Source: an uncultured Verrucomicrobiales bacterium (GTDB lineage: Bacteria > Verrucomicrobiota > Verrucomicrobiia > Verrucomicrobiales > Akkermansiaceae). From it: a stretch of 64,000 nucleotides of DNA. The notes beneath the pieces were generated by a model. It ran no database searches, was not told the DNA's origin, and was given only the letters and a program-made list of their open reading frames with translations. The stretch lies in the NCBI GenBank assembly GCA_937928545.1, contig CALGJQ010000033.1, positions 1-64,000 of the forward strand, given 5' to 3'. Positions 1 through 7,681 of the stretch are shown one piece after another (position 1 is the stretch's first letter; every line of letters begins with the position of its first letter). The position numbers and the translations under genes are program-made.

Positions 1-48
1 ATCGTTTCTGGAGGAATGCGGCCCACGGCAGGATTGTGAATCGGATGG

Positions 49-76
49 TTGGACTTCGCCAGCTTTGGGTTAAGAT
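49..76 (+). promoter_or_regulatory. possible sigma-70-type promoter of the NfeD gene
   Basis: TTGGAC at 49-54 and TAAGAT at 71-76 are separated by 16 bases, close to the sigma-70 consensus. The -10 ends 6 bases before the ATG at 83, so transcription would begin at or next to the start codon and the mRNA would be leaderless. This rests on pattern matching only. Confidence 0.3.
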
Positions 77-82
77 GCTCGC

Positions 83-1504
83 ATGAAAACGTTCTTTTTC
101 TTTCTTCTGATCAGTATGGGAGCCCTTTTTGGGCAGGATCAAAAGGCTTTGGGTAAGTCGGAAGAAGCCAGTTACGAGGGGAAGATCGTGAGAATCACGG
201 TGGATGAGAAGGATCTCTCGATCGGCGCGAGTTTTAAGTTTATGGAGCGGACCTTGGATCGAGCAAAGGATGAGGGGGCCAAGGCGGTTATTTTTGATCT
301 CGATACTCCTGGTGGTCTCGCCTTCCCGACCAAGGAATTAATGACGAAGTTGGCGGAGTTGGAGATGCCGACGGTCACTTTTGTGAATTCTGAGGCGAGC
401 AGTGCAGGATCCTTTATCGCGATTTCAACCGATCGAATTTACATGACTCCGGGGTCGAACATTGGGTCATCCGCAATTGTGAGCGGAGGTGGTCAGAAGA
501 TTGATCCGGTGATGCGGGCGAAGCTTGAGAGCTTCTTCGGTTCTCACGTTCGCTATATTGCGGAGAAAAAGGGGCATCGTCCGGAGGTCATCGAAGCCAT
601 GATGTTTCTGAGCAAGGAAGAGCGAGTGGTGGGTGATGTCGTGGTGAAGCCGGGGAGTTTGTTGAATTTAAATTCGACCGAAGCCACTAAGTTGATGGAT
701 AGCGGCCCGCTTTTGGCAAAGGCTGAGATGAAGGAATTAGAGGACGTTTTAAAAGCGGAAGGATGGAGTTCGGCTGACCTTGTAACCGCTGAGCCGAGTG
801 GCTTCGAGCGGATGGCTTGGTGGGTCGCGAGTGTGTCCGGCTTGCTCATTATGCTGGGTCTCGCGGGAGGGTATTTTGAGTTAAAGACACCTGGATTTGG
901 TCTCGGAGGGATTGTCTCGATCATTGCCTTCTCGATCTTCTTCTTTGGCAACTATGTGGCTGGGAATATGGCGGGCTATGAATTGGCTGCCATTTTCGCG
1001 CTGGGGCTGATTCTGATTGCGGTGGAAATTTTCGTCATTCCGGGGTTTGGAGTCGCGGGGATTTCAGGTCTTTTGATGGTGATTGGCGCACTGGCCTTTT
1101 CCATGGTGGATGGGGTGGAGTGGCAGAAATACCAGTGGGGAGGCACCGGCGTGTCAGAGTTGCTTAGCGCGATGTCTGGTCCGGCGATGCAATTGGTTTT
1201 CGGGATTTTCGGCTCACTCATCCTTCTTTTTCTGATGATGAAGTATCTTCCGAAATTGAAGTTCATCGATGATCGATTGCTGCCCGGTTCTCTCAATACT
1301 GGCACGGGAATGGAGACGCAAGATCGTGCCGGTATGACCGGAGTCGCGACCACGGATCTTAGGCCATCGGGTAAAGTTGAAGTTGATGGTCAGATTCTAG
1401 AAGTCATGACTCAGGGGCAATACATCACCAAGGGTGACGCGGTGCGGATCGTGTCGGAAGATGGGATGGGGGTCGTCGTAAAGAAGGTTCCGAGCGGGTC
1501 GTGA
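83..1504 (+). CDS. NfeD-family membrane-bound ClpP-class serine protease
   Basis: This 473-residue protein has the full-length NfeD architecture. A signal peptide spans residues 1-18, followed by a ClpP/crotonase-like protease domain at about 33-230. The DTPGG motif and SSAGS motif (candidate nucleophile Ser107) lie in that domain, with lysines downstream that could complete the Ser-Lys dyad. Several membrane segments follow at about 245-385, and a soluble OB-fold NfeD domain sits at 415-470. Members of the family cleave hydrophobic C-terminal tails of partner membrane proteins such as stomatins and are tied to membrane quality control. No stomatin/SPFH gene lies downstream; the next gene, purL, converges on it 19 bases away. 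A partner could lie upstream of the window. Family assignment is secure; the substrate is unknown. Confidence 0.88.
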   Translation: MKTFFFFLLISMGALFGQDQKALGKSEEASYEGKIVRITVDEKDLSIGASFKFMERTLDRAKDEGAKAVIFDLDTPGGLAFPTKELMTKLAELEMPTVTFVNSEASSAGSFIAISTDRIYMTPGSNIGSSAIVSGGGQKIDPVMRAKLESFFGSHVRYIAEKKGHRPEVIEAMMFLSKEERVVGDVVVKPGSLLNLNSTEATKLMDSGPLLAKAEMKELEDVLKAEGWSSADLVTAEPSGFERMAWWVASVSGLLIMLGLAGGYFELKTPGFGLGGIVSIIAFSIFFFGNYVAGNMAGYELAAIFALGLILIAVEIFVIPGFGVAGISGLLMVIGALAFSMVDGVEWQKYQWGGTGVSELLSAMSGPAMQLVFGIFGSLILLFLMMKYLPKLKFIDDRLLPGSLNTGTGMETQDRAGMTGVATTDLRPSGKVEVDGQILEVMTQGQYITKGDAVRIVSEDGMGVVVKKVPSGS

Positions 1505-1523
1505 CCTATCCCAGCTGCTTATT

Positions 1524-4500
1524 TTAGGCGAAGTAGTTCACGCCCGCTTTGAAGAGCGGTTGGTGAAGGTTACCGGCGATGTTTTTGCCAACGTCGGGGC
1601 CTCGGCGTTCGGTGTGGCCCATTTTGCCAAGGACTCGGCCACAGGGGCTGGTGATGCCCTCGATGGCGTGGACGGAGCCGTTCGGGTTGAACTCGGGGTT
1701 CATGGTGGGGACTCCATCGAAGTCAGTGTATTGGGTGGCGATCTGACCAGCGGCGGCGAGTTTTTGAACGTCTTCTTCACTGGCGTAGAATTTTCCTTCG
1801 CCATGAGAGAAGGGGATGTTGTGAAGGTCGTTGATTTCCGTTCCTGCCAGCCAAGGCGAGAGGTTCGAGGCGATACGGGTCGTCGCGTAGCGGGCGATGT
1901 GGCGGCCGATGTCGTTGTGAGTGAGGGTGGGTGCTCCTGCTTGAGGTGCTTGGATTTCGCCATAAGGGACGAGGCCAGTTTTGATGAGGGCTTGGAAGCC
2001 ATTGCAGATGCCGAGGATGAGGCCATCGCGATTCTTGAGGAGGTCCATCACGGCGTCGGCCACTTCTGGGCTGCGCAGGATGGTGGCGATGAATTTGCCG
2101 GAGCCGGCGGGCTCATCACCTGCGGAGAAACCGCCGGGGAGCATGAGGATTTGGGATTTGCGGATGTTGGCGGCGAGGGCTTTGATCGATTCCTCGACCG
2201 CTTGAGGGGTGAGGTTACGGAAGACCTCGATATGAGCTAAGCCACCGGCTTCGTTGAAGGCCTTGGCGCTATCGTATTCCGAGTTAGTGCCGGGGAAAGC
2301 TGGGATGATGACCTTGGGCTTTCCGGAGATGCTGGTGCCTTTGCTTTCGACGGGTGGATAGGTGAAGTTTGCAGCCTCGCTGGTTGTGGGGTCGGCGGTC
2401 TCCGGGAAGATGTCTGCGAGCGGTTCACTCCATGTTTCGTGAAGGGAGGCGAGGTCGTGGCTGAGGTCTCCGATTTGAATACGGGGTTCCGCTTGGGTTT
2501 TACCGATGACGGTGGCGTAAGGGAGTTCGCCTTCGGACTCGACGAGGAAGCAGAGGAAGCGTTCTTGGTGAAGGTCGAGATCGGAGTCTATGACGGCACC
2601 GATATTGTTTCCGAAGGCCATCTTACTCAGGCCAGTGGCGATACCGCCGTGGTCGAGGGTGTGGATCGCAAGAGGTTGATCAGCGTGAAGTTGATCGGCG
2701 ATTTCCTTGAGCTTGGTAAAGTCAGGGAGTTGGTTTTCATCGCGGGGGATCTCGATGAAAGAGATGAGGGAGTCGGTCTTTTTGAACTCGGGAGATACGA
2801 CGTGTTTCGTACTTCCAGGAGCAACGGCGAAGGAGACGAGGGTGGGTGGGACGTCGATGTCGTTAAAGGTTCCGGACATCGAGTCCTTGCCGCCGATTGC
2901 GCCGAGGCGGAGTTCGTGCTGTGCTTTGAAAGCGCCGAGGAGGGCTGCGAAGGGGAGGCCCCAGCGGGCGGGGTCGTCGCCGAGTTTAGGGAAGTATTCC
3001 TGTAAGGTGAGGCGGATGTCGGAGAGACGAGCGCCGGAGGCGACGGCACGGCAGACTGATTCAGTGACGGCGTAGGCGGCACCGTGATAGGGCGACCAGG
3101 TGGCGATGTTGGGGTTGAAGCCCCAAGACATGTGGGTGCAAACCGTGCTGTGACCATCAAGGAAGGGCAGGGTGGCGACCATGGCATCGACGGGAGTGCG
3201 TTGGAGCTTACCACCGAAGGGCGCGAGGACGGTGCCAGCTCCGACGGAGGAGTCGAACATTTCGCCAAGGCCTTTTTGAGAGGCGATGTTGAGGTCGGAG
3301 AGGGCTTCGGGGAGGTGATGAGCGAGTGGCTGTGGGAGGTCGTGATCGAGTGGGCGACGATAGATGACCGGATCTACGTAAAGTGGGGTCCTTCCGTCTG
3401 GAGCTAAGAATACGTTTTCGTTGTGAAGGTCTTCGACGAAGACATCGAGCTTTGGAATGTAGTAGTCATCATTGCGGAAGCGGAAGGCTCCATAGCGCTG
3501 GAACATGTCTGCTTCAACTTGCCTTCGTGATGCGCCGAGCGAAGATCCATCTTCGGCTTTGGCTGCCCGAACGAATTTTTGTTTCAATAAGATCGAGACT
3601 GAAAGGTCTTCAAGAACGAGTCCCTCAACGGTGTATGCAGTTTCTTCGAAAAGAAGGGCATGTAGTGAGAGGCGTTCAATAAATTGAAGCCAGTGGCCAT
3701 GATAGCTTCCGGTGTTTGCTTTAAGGACAAAATTGCCGTCTCCAGAAAGGGTGACTCTTTGTTCGGCACCAGCGATTTTCCCTTGTGATTCCCAGAGTTG
3801 GTCGAAACGCTCAGCACCAAAGTCGAGCTCGCTTAGGCGACTTCTGAGCTCTCGTTCTTCGATGGAACGTAGGGCTTGGTGGAGTTCTTGTCGCTCTTGT
3901 CTGGTGCGGGGTTCTGTGATGCCAGACTCTTTGCTTGCGCGGTGAACTCGGTCGAGGATGTCGGTGATTGTTCGGCAATGATCGCCGAGGCCTTCTGAAA
4001 GGCTCCTCGGTGAGAGTCGCTGAGATAAGATTTTTTGGATGTTTTCATGATCTGATTGTAAGGGGGATGTCAAGGCGTCAGAGGCATTGACGTGGACGCT
4101 TGCTTCTTGTTGGACGCCATTGGTGTCGAGGAATTCGCGGGAGAGATCGACGATGGTTTTTCCGCGCCACTTCATGCGGAGTCGACCGGTGTCAGTGACG
4201 GTGGCTACGTGGACGCATTCGAGGTTTTCTTTATCCGATTCGGCAATGAAGTAATCGGCATCGGAGGGATCGACGCAGATTGCCATGCGTTCTTGGGACT
4301 CCGAGATGGCGAGTTCGGTGCCATCGAGACCGTCGTATTTTTTGGGGACGGCATCGAGATCGAGGTCGAGACTTTCGGCAATCTCACCGATCGCGACGGA
4401 AACTCCGCCTGCGCCGAAGTCGTTACAGATTTTAATTTTTGGAGCGAGCTCTGGGTTACGGAAGAGGCGTTGGATTTTGCGCTCGGTGGGGGCGTCGCCT

Positions 4501-5912
4501 TTTTGGACTTCGGCGGAGTTGTCGAGGGCATCGTCGGTGTGTTCTTTGGAAGATCCGGTGGCACCGCCGACGCCATCGCGTCCGGTGCGCCCGCCGATGA
4601 GAAGGATGAAGTCGCCGGTATCGGGTCCACCGCGAAAGACATTCTTGCGAGGAGAGGCGGAGACGACAGCGCCGATTTCCATGCGCTTTGCGGCATAGTT
4701 CGGGTGGTAGACTTCGGAGACCTTGCCGGTGGCGAGGCCGATTTGGTTTCCGTAGGAAGAATAACCGTGAGCGGACTCTTGGCAGATTTTACGCTGAGGG
4801 AGTTTGCCGGGGATGGTTTCGGAGTAAGGAGTGCGGGGGTCGGCGGCTCCGGTGACGCGCATCGCTTGGTAGACATAGGAGCGGCCAGAAAGAGGGTCGC
4901 GAATGCAGCCGCCGAGGCAGGTGGCAGCTCCACCGAAGGGCTCGATTTCGGTGGGGTGGTTGTGGGTCTCGTTTTTGAATTGAACGAGCCATTCCTCTCC
5001 GTCGTCGGCTTTGACCACGATGGAGGCGGCGTTGATTTCGTTGGAGACTTCCACGTTGTCGAGCTCGCCTGTTTTGCGGAGTTCCTTCATACCCATGAGG
5101 GCGATGTCCATGAGGGAGACGGGGCGATCGGTGTCGGGGCCGTAAACTTCGTCGCGGGTTTGGAGGTAGGTCTGGTAGGTGTCTTCGATGACCTCGGTGC
5201 CTTCATCGAAGGTGACCTTGGCGATTTTCGACATGAAGGTGGTGTGACGGCAGTGGTCCGACCAATAGGTGTCGAGCATGCGGAGCTCGGTGATGGTGGG
5301 CTCGCGGCCTTCGCCTATGAAGTATTTTTGCGTGTGAACGAGGTCGGCGGTGGACATGGCGAGGCCGAGTTCGCTGCGATAGGTGTCGAAGTCGGCTTCG
5401 GTCTTGCTGTTGAAGCCGGTGAGGATGGCGACGTCTTTGGGCTCGGGCGAAGTGGTCCGCTGGTAGTCATCGGTGACGGAGACTTCATGTGAGTCAACGG
5501 GGTTGATGAGGTATTTTTTAATCTCGCTGAGTTCTTCTGCGGAGAGTGGGCCTTTGAGGATGATGACGCGAGCGGAGGAGACGAAGGGGCGGTCTTTTCC
5601 GGTGAGGATCTGAACGCACTGAGCGGCGGAGTCGGCACGTTGGTCGAACTGGCCGGGGAGGAACTCGATGGCAAAGGCGCTTTCGTCTGCGTCGAGGGAG
5701 AGTTCGGTGGAGGAGGTTTCGACTTGGGGTTCGGAGAGGATGAGCTGGGAGGCTTTGGTGAATTCTTCGGCGGAGAGGCCATCGAGATCGTAGCGTTGGA
5801 CGATACGAGCGGACTCGATGGAGTTGATTGCGAGGTTGGCGCGGAGGTCAGCGATGAGGTGGGAAGATTCGCTGGCGAAGAGGGCGGATTTTTCGACGAA
5901 GAGGCGGTGCAT
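1524..5912 (-). CDS. purL: phosphoribosylformylglycinamidine synthase (PurL, long type) with an internal kinase-like insert
   Basis: PurL converts FGAR plus glutamine and ATP to FGAM, the fourth step of de novo purine synthesis. The 1462-residue protein has a PurS-like N-terminus (about 1-165), a first ATPase half (about 200-600; RMLDTYWSDHCRHTTF, HNHPTEIEPFGGAATC), a second half (about 870-1170; VGAGTVLAPFGG, GAIGGKDSMSG) and a C-terminal glutamine amidotransferase (1196-1462; Cys1303 in GICNGFQ, His1370/Glu1372 in SHGEGKF). Long-type PurLs usually have about 1200-1300 residues. The surplus lies between the two halves at about 611-862 and is annotated separately. Both PurL halves resume in frame with all motifs intact, so the enzyme is probably active. 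The gene stands alone, converging on the NfeD gene. Assignment is certain; the effect of the insert is unknown. Confidence 0.97.
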   Translation of the reverse strand: MHRLFVEKSALFASESSHLIADLRANLAINSIESARIVQRYDLDGLSAEEFTKASQLILSEPQVETSSTELSLDADESAFAIEFLPGQFDQRADSAAQCVQILTGKDRPFVSSARVIILKGPLSAEELSEIKKYLINPVDSHEVSVTDDYQRTTSPEPKDVAILTGFNSKTEADFDTYRSELGLAMSTADLVHTQKYFIGEGREPTITELRMLDTYWSDHCRHTTFMSKIAKVTFDEGTEVIEDTYQTYLQTRDEVYGPDTDRPVSLMDIALMGMKELRKTGELDNVEVSNEINAASIVVKADDGEEWLVQFKNETHNHPTEIEPFGGAATCLGGCIRDPLSGRSYVYQAMRVTGAADPRTPYSETIPGKLPQRKICQESAHGYSSYGNQIGLATGKVSEVYHPNYAAKRMEIGAVVSASPRKNVFRGGPDTGDFILLIGGRTGRDGVGGATGSSKEHTDDALDNSAEVQKGDAPTERKIQRLFRNPELAPKIKICNDFGAGGVSVAIGEIAESLDLDLDAVPKKYDGLDGTELAISESQERMAICVDPSDADYFIAESDKENLECVHVATVTDTGRLRMKWRGKTIVDLSREFLDTNGVQQEASVHVNASDALTSPLQSDHENIQKILSQRLSPRSLSEGLGDHCRTITDILDRVHRASKESGITEPRTRQERQELHQALRSIEERELRSRLSELDFGAERFDQLWESQGKIAGAEQRVTLSGDGNFVLKANTGSYHGHWLQFIERLSLHALLFEETAYTVEGLVLEDLSVSILLKQKFVRAAKAEDGSSLGASRRQVEADMFQRYGAFRFRNDDYYIPKLDVFVEDLHNENVFLAPDGRTPLYVDPVIYRRPLDHDLPQPLAHHLPEALSDLNIASQKGLGEMFDSSVGAGTVLAPFGGKLQRTPVDAMVATLPFLDGHSTVCTHMSWGFNPNIATWSPYHGAAYAVTESVCRAVASGARLSDIRLTLQEYFPKLGDDPARWGLPFAALLGAFKAQHELRLGAIGGKDSMSGTFNDIDVPPTLVSFAVAPGSTKHVVSPEFKKTDSLISFIEIPRDENQLPDFTKLKEIADQLHADQPLAIHTLDHGGIATGLSKMAFGNNIGAVIDSDLDLHQERFLCFLVESEGELPYATVIGKTQAEPRIQIGDLSHDLASLHETWSEPLADIFPETADPTTSEAANFTYPPVESKGTSISGKPKVIIPAFPGTNSEYDSAKAFNEAGGLAHIEVFRNLTPQAVEESIKALAANIRKSQILMLPGGFSAGDEPAGSGKFIATILRSPEVADAVMDLLKNRDGLILGICNGFQALIKTGLVPYGEIQAPQAGAPTLTHNDIGRHIARYATTRIASNLSPWLAGTEINDLHNIPFSHGEGKFYASEEDVQKLAAAGQIATQYTDFDGVPTMNPEFNPNGSVHAIEGITSPCGRVLGKMGHTERRGPDVGKNIAGNLHQPLFKAGVNYFA
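3327..4082 (-). other. in-frame insert in PurL resembling the kinase domain of polyvalent proteins
   Basis: Residues about 611-862 of PurL have no counterpart in ordinary PurL. The first 100 residues are charged and helical. The rest (about 715-850) follow the protein-kinase-fold layout seen in phage and plasmid polyvalent proteins: GAEQRV and FVLKANTG with a candidate ATP-binding Lys731, a helix with Glu756/757 (LHALLFEE), a catalytic-loop-like EDLHNENV (Asp828, Asn831, Asn833) and a metal-binding-like Asp847 in YVDPVI. There are no intein signatures (no N-terminal Cys/Ser block, no terminal His-Asn). A hand count gives 46% G+C for 3541-3720 against 65% for 4561-4740 in flanking purL, which suggests horizontal origin. 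No target duplication was found at the edges. The family call rests on motif order and needs a profile search. Confidence 0.65.
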
Positions 5913-6084
5913 GGAAAGTCGTTGGAGGTGTGAAGACTAAGGGGTGGGAAGGCAAGGACAAGTGTGAAGCAATGGACAAATGAACGAGTGCAGAATGAAC
6001 GAATGGCTTGGTTGAGGGGACTCAGACTAAAGTACCCTAAGGGGTATGCCATCTAAGCTCCGTAGCGTGGTTGTGGGAGGGGAT

Positions 6085-6120
6085 GAAAAAAAGCCGCTCC
6101 CTTTTTTGGGAACGGCTTTT
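6085..6120 (-). terminator. rho-independent terminator of the sugar-isomerase-like gene
   Basis: Arms 6089-6101 and 6108-6120 form a GC-rich stem with one mismatch around a six-base loop. On the minus strand it is followed by a run of seven T. It lies 18 bases beyond the stop codon of the gene ending at 6138. Confidence 0.8.
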
Positions 6121-6137
6121 GTGGGAGAGAGGGAGTT

Positions 6138-7043
6138 TTATTTTGCCTTGGCGAGGAGGGCGGTGCGGCATTTTTCTAGGAGGGCTTTGGTGGCTTTGAT
6201 GCCATCGTCCTCGGAGAGGGTTTTGCCTTCGTATTCGACGCCGACGTAGCCGTGGTATTTGTGCTTGAGCATGATGGTGAGCATTTTGGTGAAGTCGGTT
6301 TTTGTTTCTTCCCCGTTGTCGTCGAAGTCGTGAGACTTGGCAGAGACGCCTTTGGCAAAGGGCATGAGTTCTTCCATGCCTTTGTAGCGGTCGTAGCCGT
6401 GGAAGTTTCCGAAGTCAGGGAGGGAGCCGCAGTTGTCGAGGCCGACGTCGGCGAGGACCTTGGCCATCCAAGCGCCATTTGAGGAGAGGCCGCCGTGGTT
6501 TTCGACGATGACGTTAATTTGGTGATCTTTGGCAAAGGTGGAGAGTCCGCCGAGGCCTTTGACACAGTTGGCGGCTTTCTCGTCGTCGTCTTTTCCTTCG
6601 CCGTGTGAGTTGACGCGGATGGAGTGGCAGCCGAGGAATTTGGCGGCTTCGACCCACTTCTTATGCTTGTCGATGGTCTTTTGGCGTTTTTTGTCGGACT
6701 CGGCACCGAGGTGGCCTTCGCCATCGACCATAATGAGGATGTTGCTCATGCCGAGGTCGGAGACGCGTTTTTTGAGTTCGCCGAGGTATTTCATGTCCTT
6801 GGCTTTGTCTTTGAAGAATTGGTTGACGTATTCGAGACCGAGGATGCCGTAGGTTTTCTTGGTGTATTCGGGCCAGTCCAGGTTGGTCATTTTTCCGCCT
6901 TTGAGAGCGCGGTGGTTGGACCATTGGGCAAGAGAGATGTTGAAGAGGTCTTCGGCTTTGTTGGCGGGTTTACCGTGGTGATCGGCGAGGGCGGTGGCAG
7001 TGAGGGCGGCGAAGGATGAGTGGATGAAGTGACGTCTTTGCAT
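6138..7043 (-). CDS. exported sugar phosphate isomerase/epimerase-like TIM-barrel protein
   Basis: This 301-residue protein begins MQRRHFIHSSFAALTA, a twin-arginine-like signal (RRHF) ending near residue 20, so it probably acts in the periplasm. The remainder is a xylose-isomerase-like TIM barrel. Residues that suit metal binding at the barrel mouth are Glu in VENHGG, Asp and His in LPDFGNFH, His in AKSHDF and Glu in GVEYEG. Large families of such Tat-exported barrels are typical of Planctomycetes and Verrucomicrobia, where they are linked to breakdown of unusual sugars. The gene is monocistronic, with its own terminator and a divergent neighbour 54 bases upstream. The substrate cannot be inferred. 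Confidence 0.85.
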   Translation of the reverse strand: MQRRHFIHSSFAALTATALADHHGKPANKAEDLFNISLAQWSNHRALKGGKMTNLDWPEYTKKTYGILGLEYVNQFFKDKAKDMKYLGELKKRVSDLGMSNILIMVDGEGHLGAESDKKRQKTIDKHKKWVEAAKFLGCHSIRVNSHGEGKDDDEKAANCVKGLGGLSTFAKDHQINVIVENHGGLSSNGAWMAKVLADVGLDNCGSLPDFGNFHGYDRYKGMEELMPFAKGVSAKSHDFDDNGEETKTDFTKMLTIMLKHKYHGYVGVEYEGKTLSEDDGIKATKALLEKCRTALLAKAK

Positions 7044-7097
7044 TAGGATGAGTTTCGGGATGGACGGGGGAGATGGAAAGAGGAAAGTTGCCTTTGT

Positions 7098-7619
7098 ATG
7101 AGTATTACAACGAAAAGAGGAGACGAGGGATTCACGGATCTTTTATTTGGAGGAAAGGTGGGGAAAGAGGATGCGCAAATTGAAGCGCTGGGTGCGGTGG
7201 ATGAGCTGAATGCGGCGCTGGGCTTAGCTCGGGTGGCGATGGCGGGAGAAGTGGCGGAGATGGTGGATCAAGTGCAGAAGTGGTTGGTGACTTTGATGGG
7301 GGAGCTGGCGATGCCGTTGGGAAAGGATGAGGAATATGAGAAAGCCGGTTTTGGGAGGATCGGGGAAGAGGAGATCTTGTGGATGGAGGAATGGAGTGCA
7401 GGGATTGAGGGAGATCGAAAGTTTAAGGGCTGGTTGAGGCCTGGTGAGAATGGGGGAGAGTTGGCAGCGAGATTACATGTGGCACGGACCGTGGCGAGGA
7501 GAGCCGAGCGGAGGGTTTGGGAGGTTCGTGATGAGATTGCTTCAGGGAAAGTGAGGGTGTTTTTGAATCGTTTGTCCGATGCGCTTTGGTTGATGGCGCG
7601 TAAGACAGAAGAGGAATAG
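7098..7619 (+). CDS. pduO: PduO-type corrinoid (cob(I)alamin) adenosyltransferase
   Basis: This enzyme transfers the 5'-deoxyadenosyl group of ATP to cob(I)alamin to make coenzyme B12. The 173-residue protein shows the family hallmarks: an N-terminal TKRGDEGFTDLLFGG ATP-binding loop, an EALGAVDELNAALGLAR helix, and the C-terminal ARTVARRAERRV and FLNRLSDALWLMAR helices of the five-helix bundle. Length is slightly short but complete. A purine-rich GAAAGAGGAAAG lies about 9-20 bases before the ATG, one of the few plausible ribosome-binding sites in the window. No other B12 gene or cobalamin riboswitch is nearby, so it probably serves salvaged corrinoid. Confidence 0.93.
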   Translation: MSITTKRGDEGFTDLLFGGKVGKEDAQIEALGAVDELNAALGLARVAMAGEVAEMVDQVQKWLVTLMGELAMPLGKDEEYEKAGFGRIGEEEILWMEEWSAGIEGDRKFKGWLRPGENGGELAARLHVARTVARRAERRVWEVRDEIASGKVRVFLNRLSDALWLMARKTEEE

Positions 7620-7629
7620 AGGGATAAAA

Positions 7630-7657
7630 AAACCGCGAACCTTGCGGTTCGCGGTTT
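7630..7657. terminator. bidirectional rho-independent terminator
   Basis: A perfect 12-bp stem (7630-7641 with 7646-7657) closes a TTGC loop. It is flanked by A-rich sequence on the left and TTT on the right. It sits between the converging adenosyltransferase and toroid-protein genes and can serve both. Confidence 0.9.
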
Positions 7658-7681
7658 GGAAAAATTGAAGAGGGAAGTGTA

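Noticed and set aside
83..1504. NfeD gene as part of an NfeD-stomatin operon
   Set aside because: No SPFH/stomatin gene lies downstream; the following gene is convergent purL. A partner upstream of the window cannot be excluded.
3327..4082. Intein in PurL
   Set aside because: There is no Cys/Ser/Thr splice block at the N-edge, no His-Asn at the C-edge and no homing-endonuclease motif. The insert replaces linker sequence rather than sitting in an active-site motif.
4092..5492. 466-residue open frame on the plus strand opposite purL
   Set aside because: It is a low-complexity Gly/Val/Asp-rich translation that arises because C-ending purL codons leave few antisense stops. It has no start context or recognisable domain, and purL on the other strand is certain.
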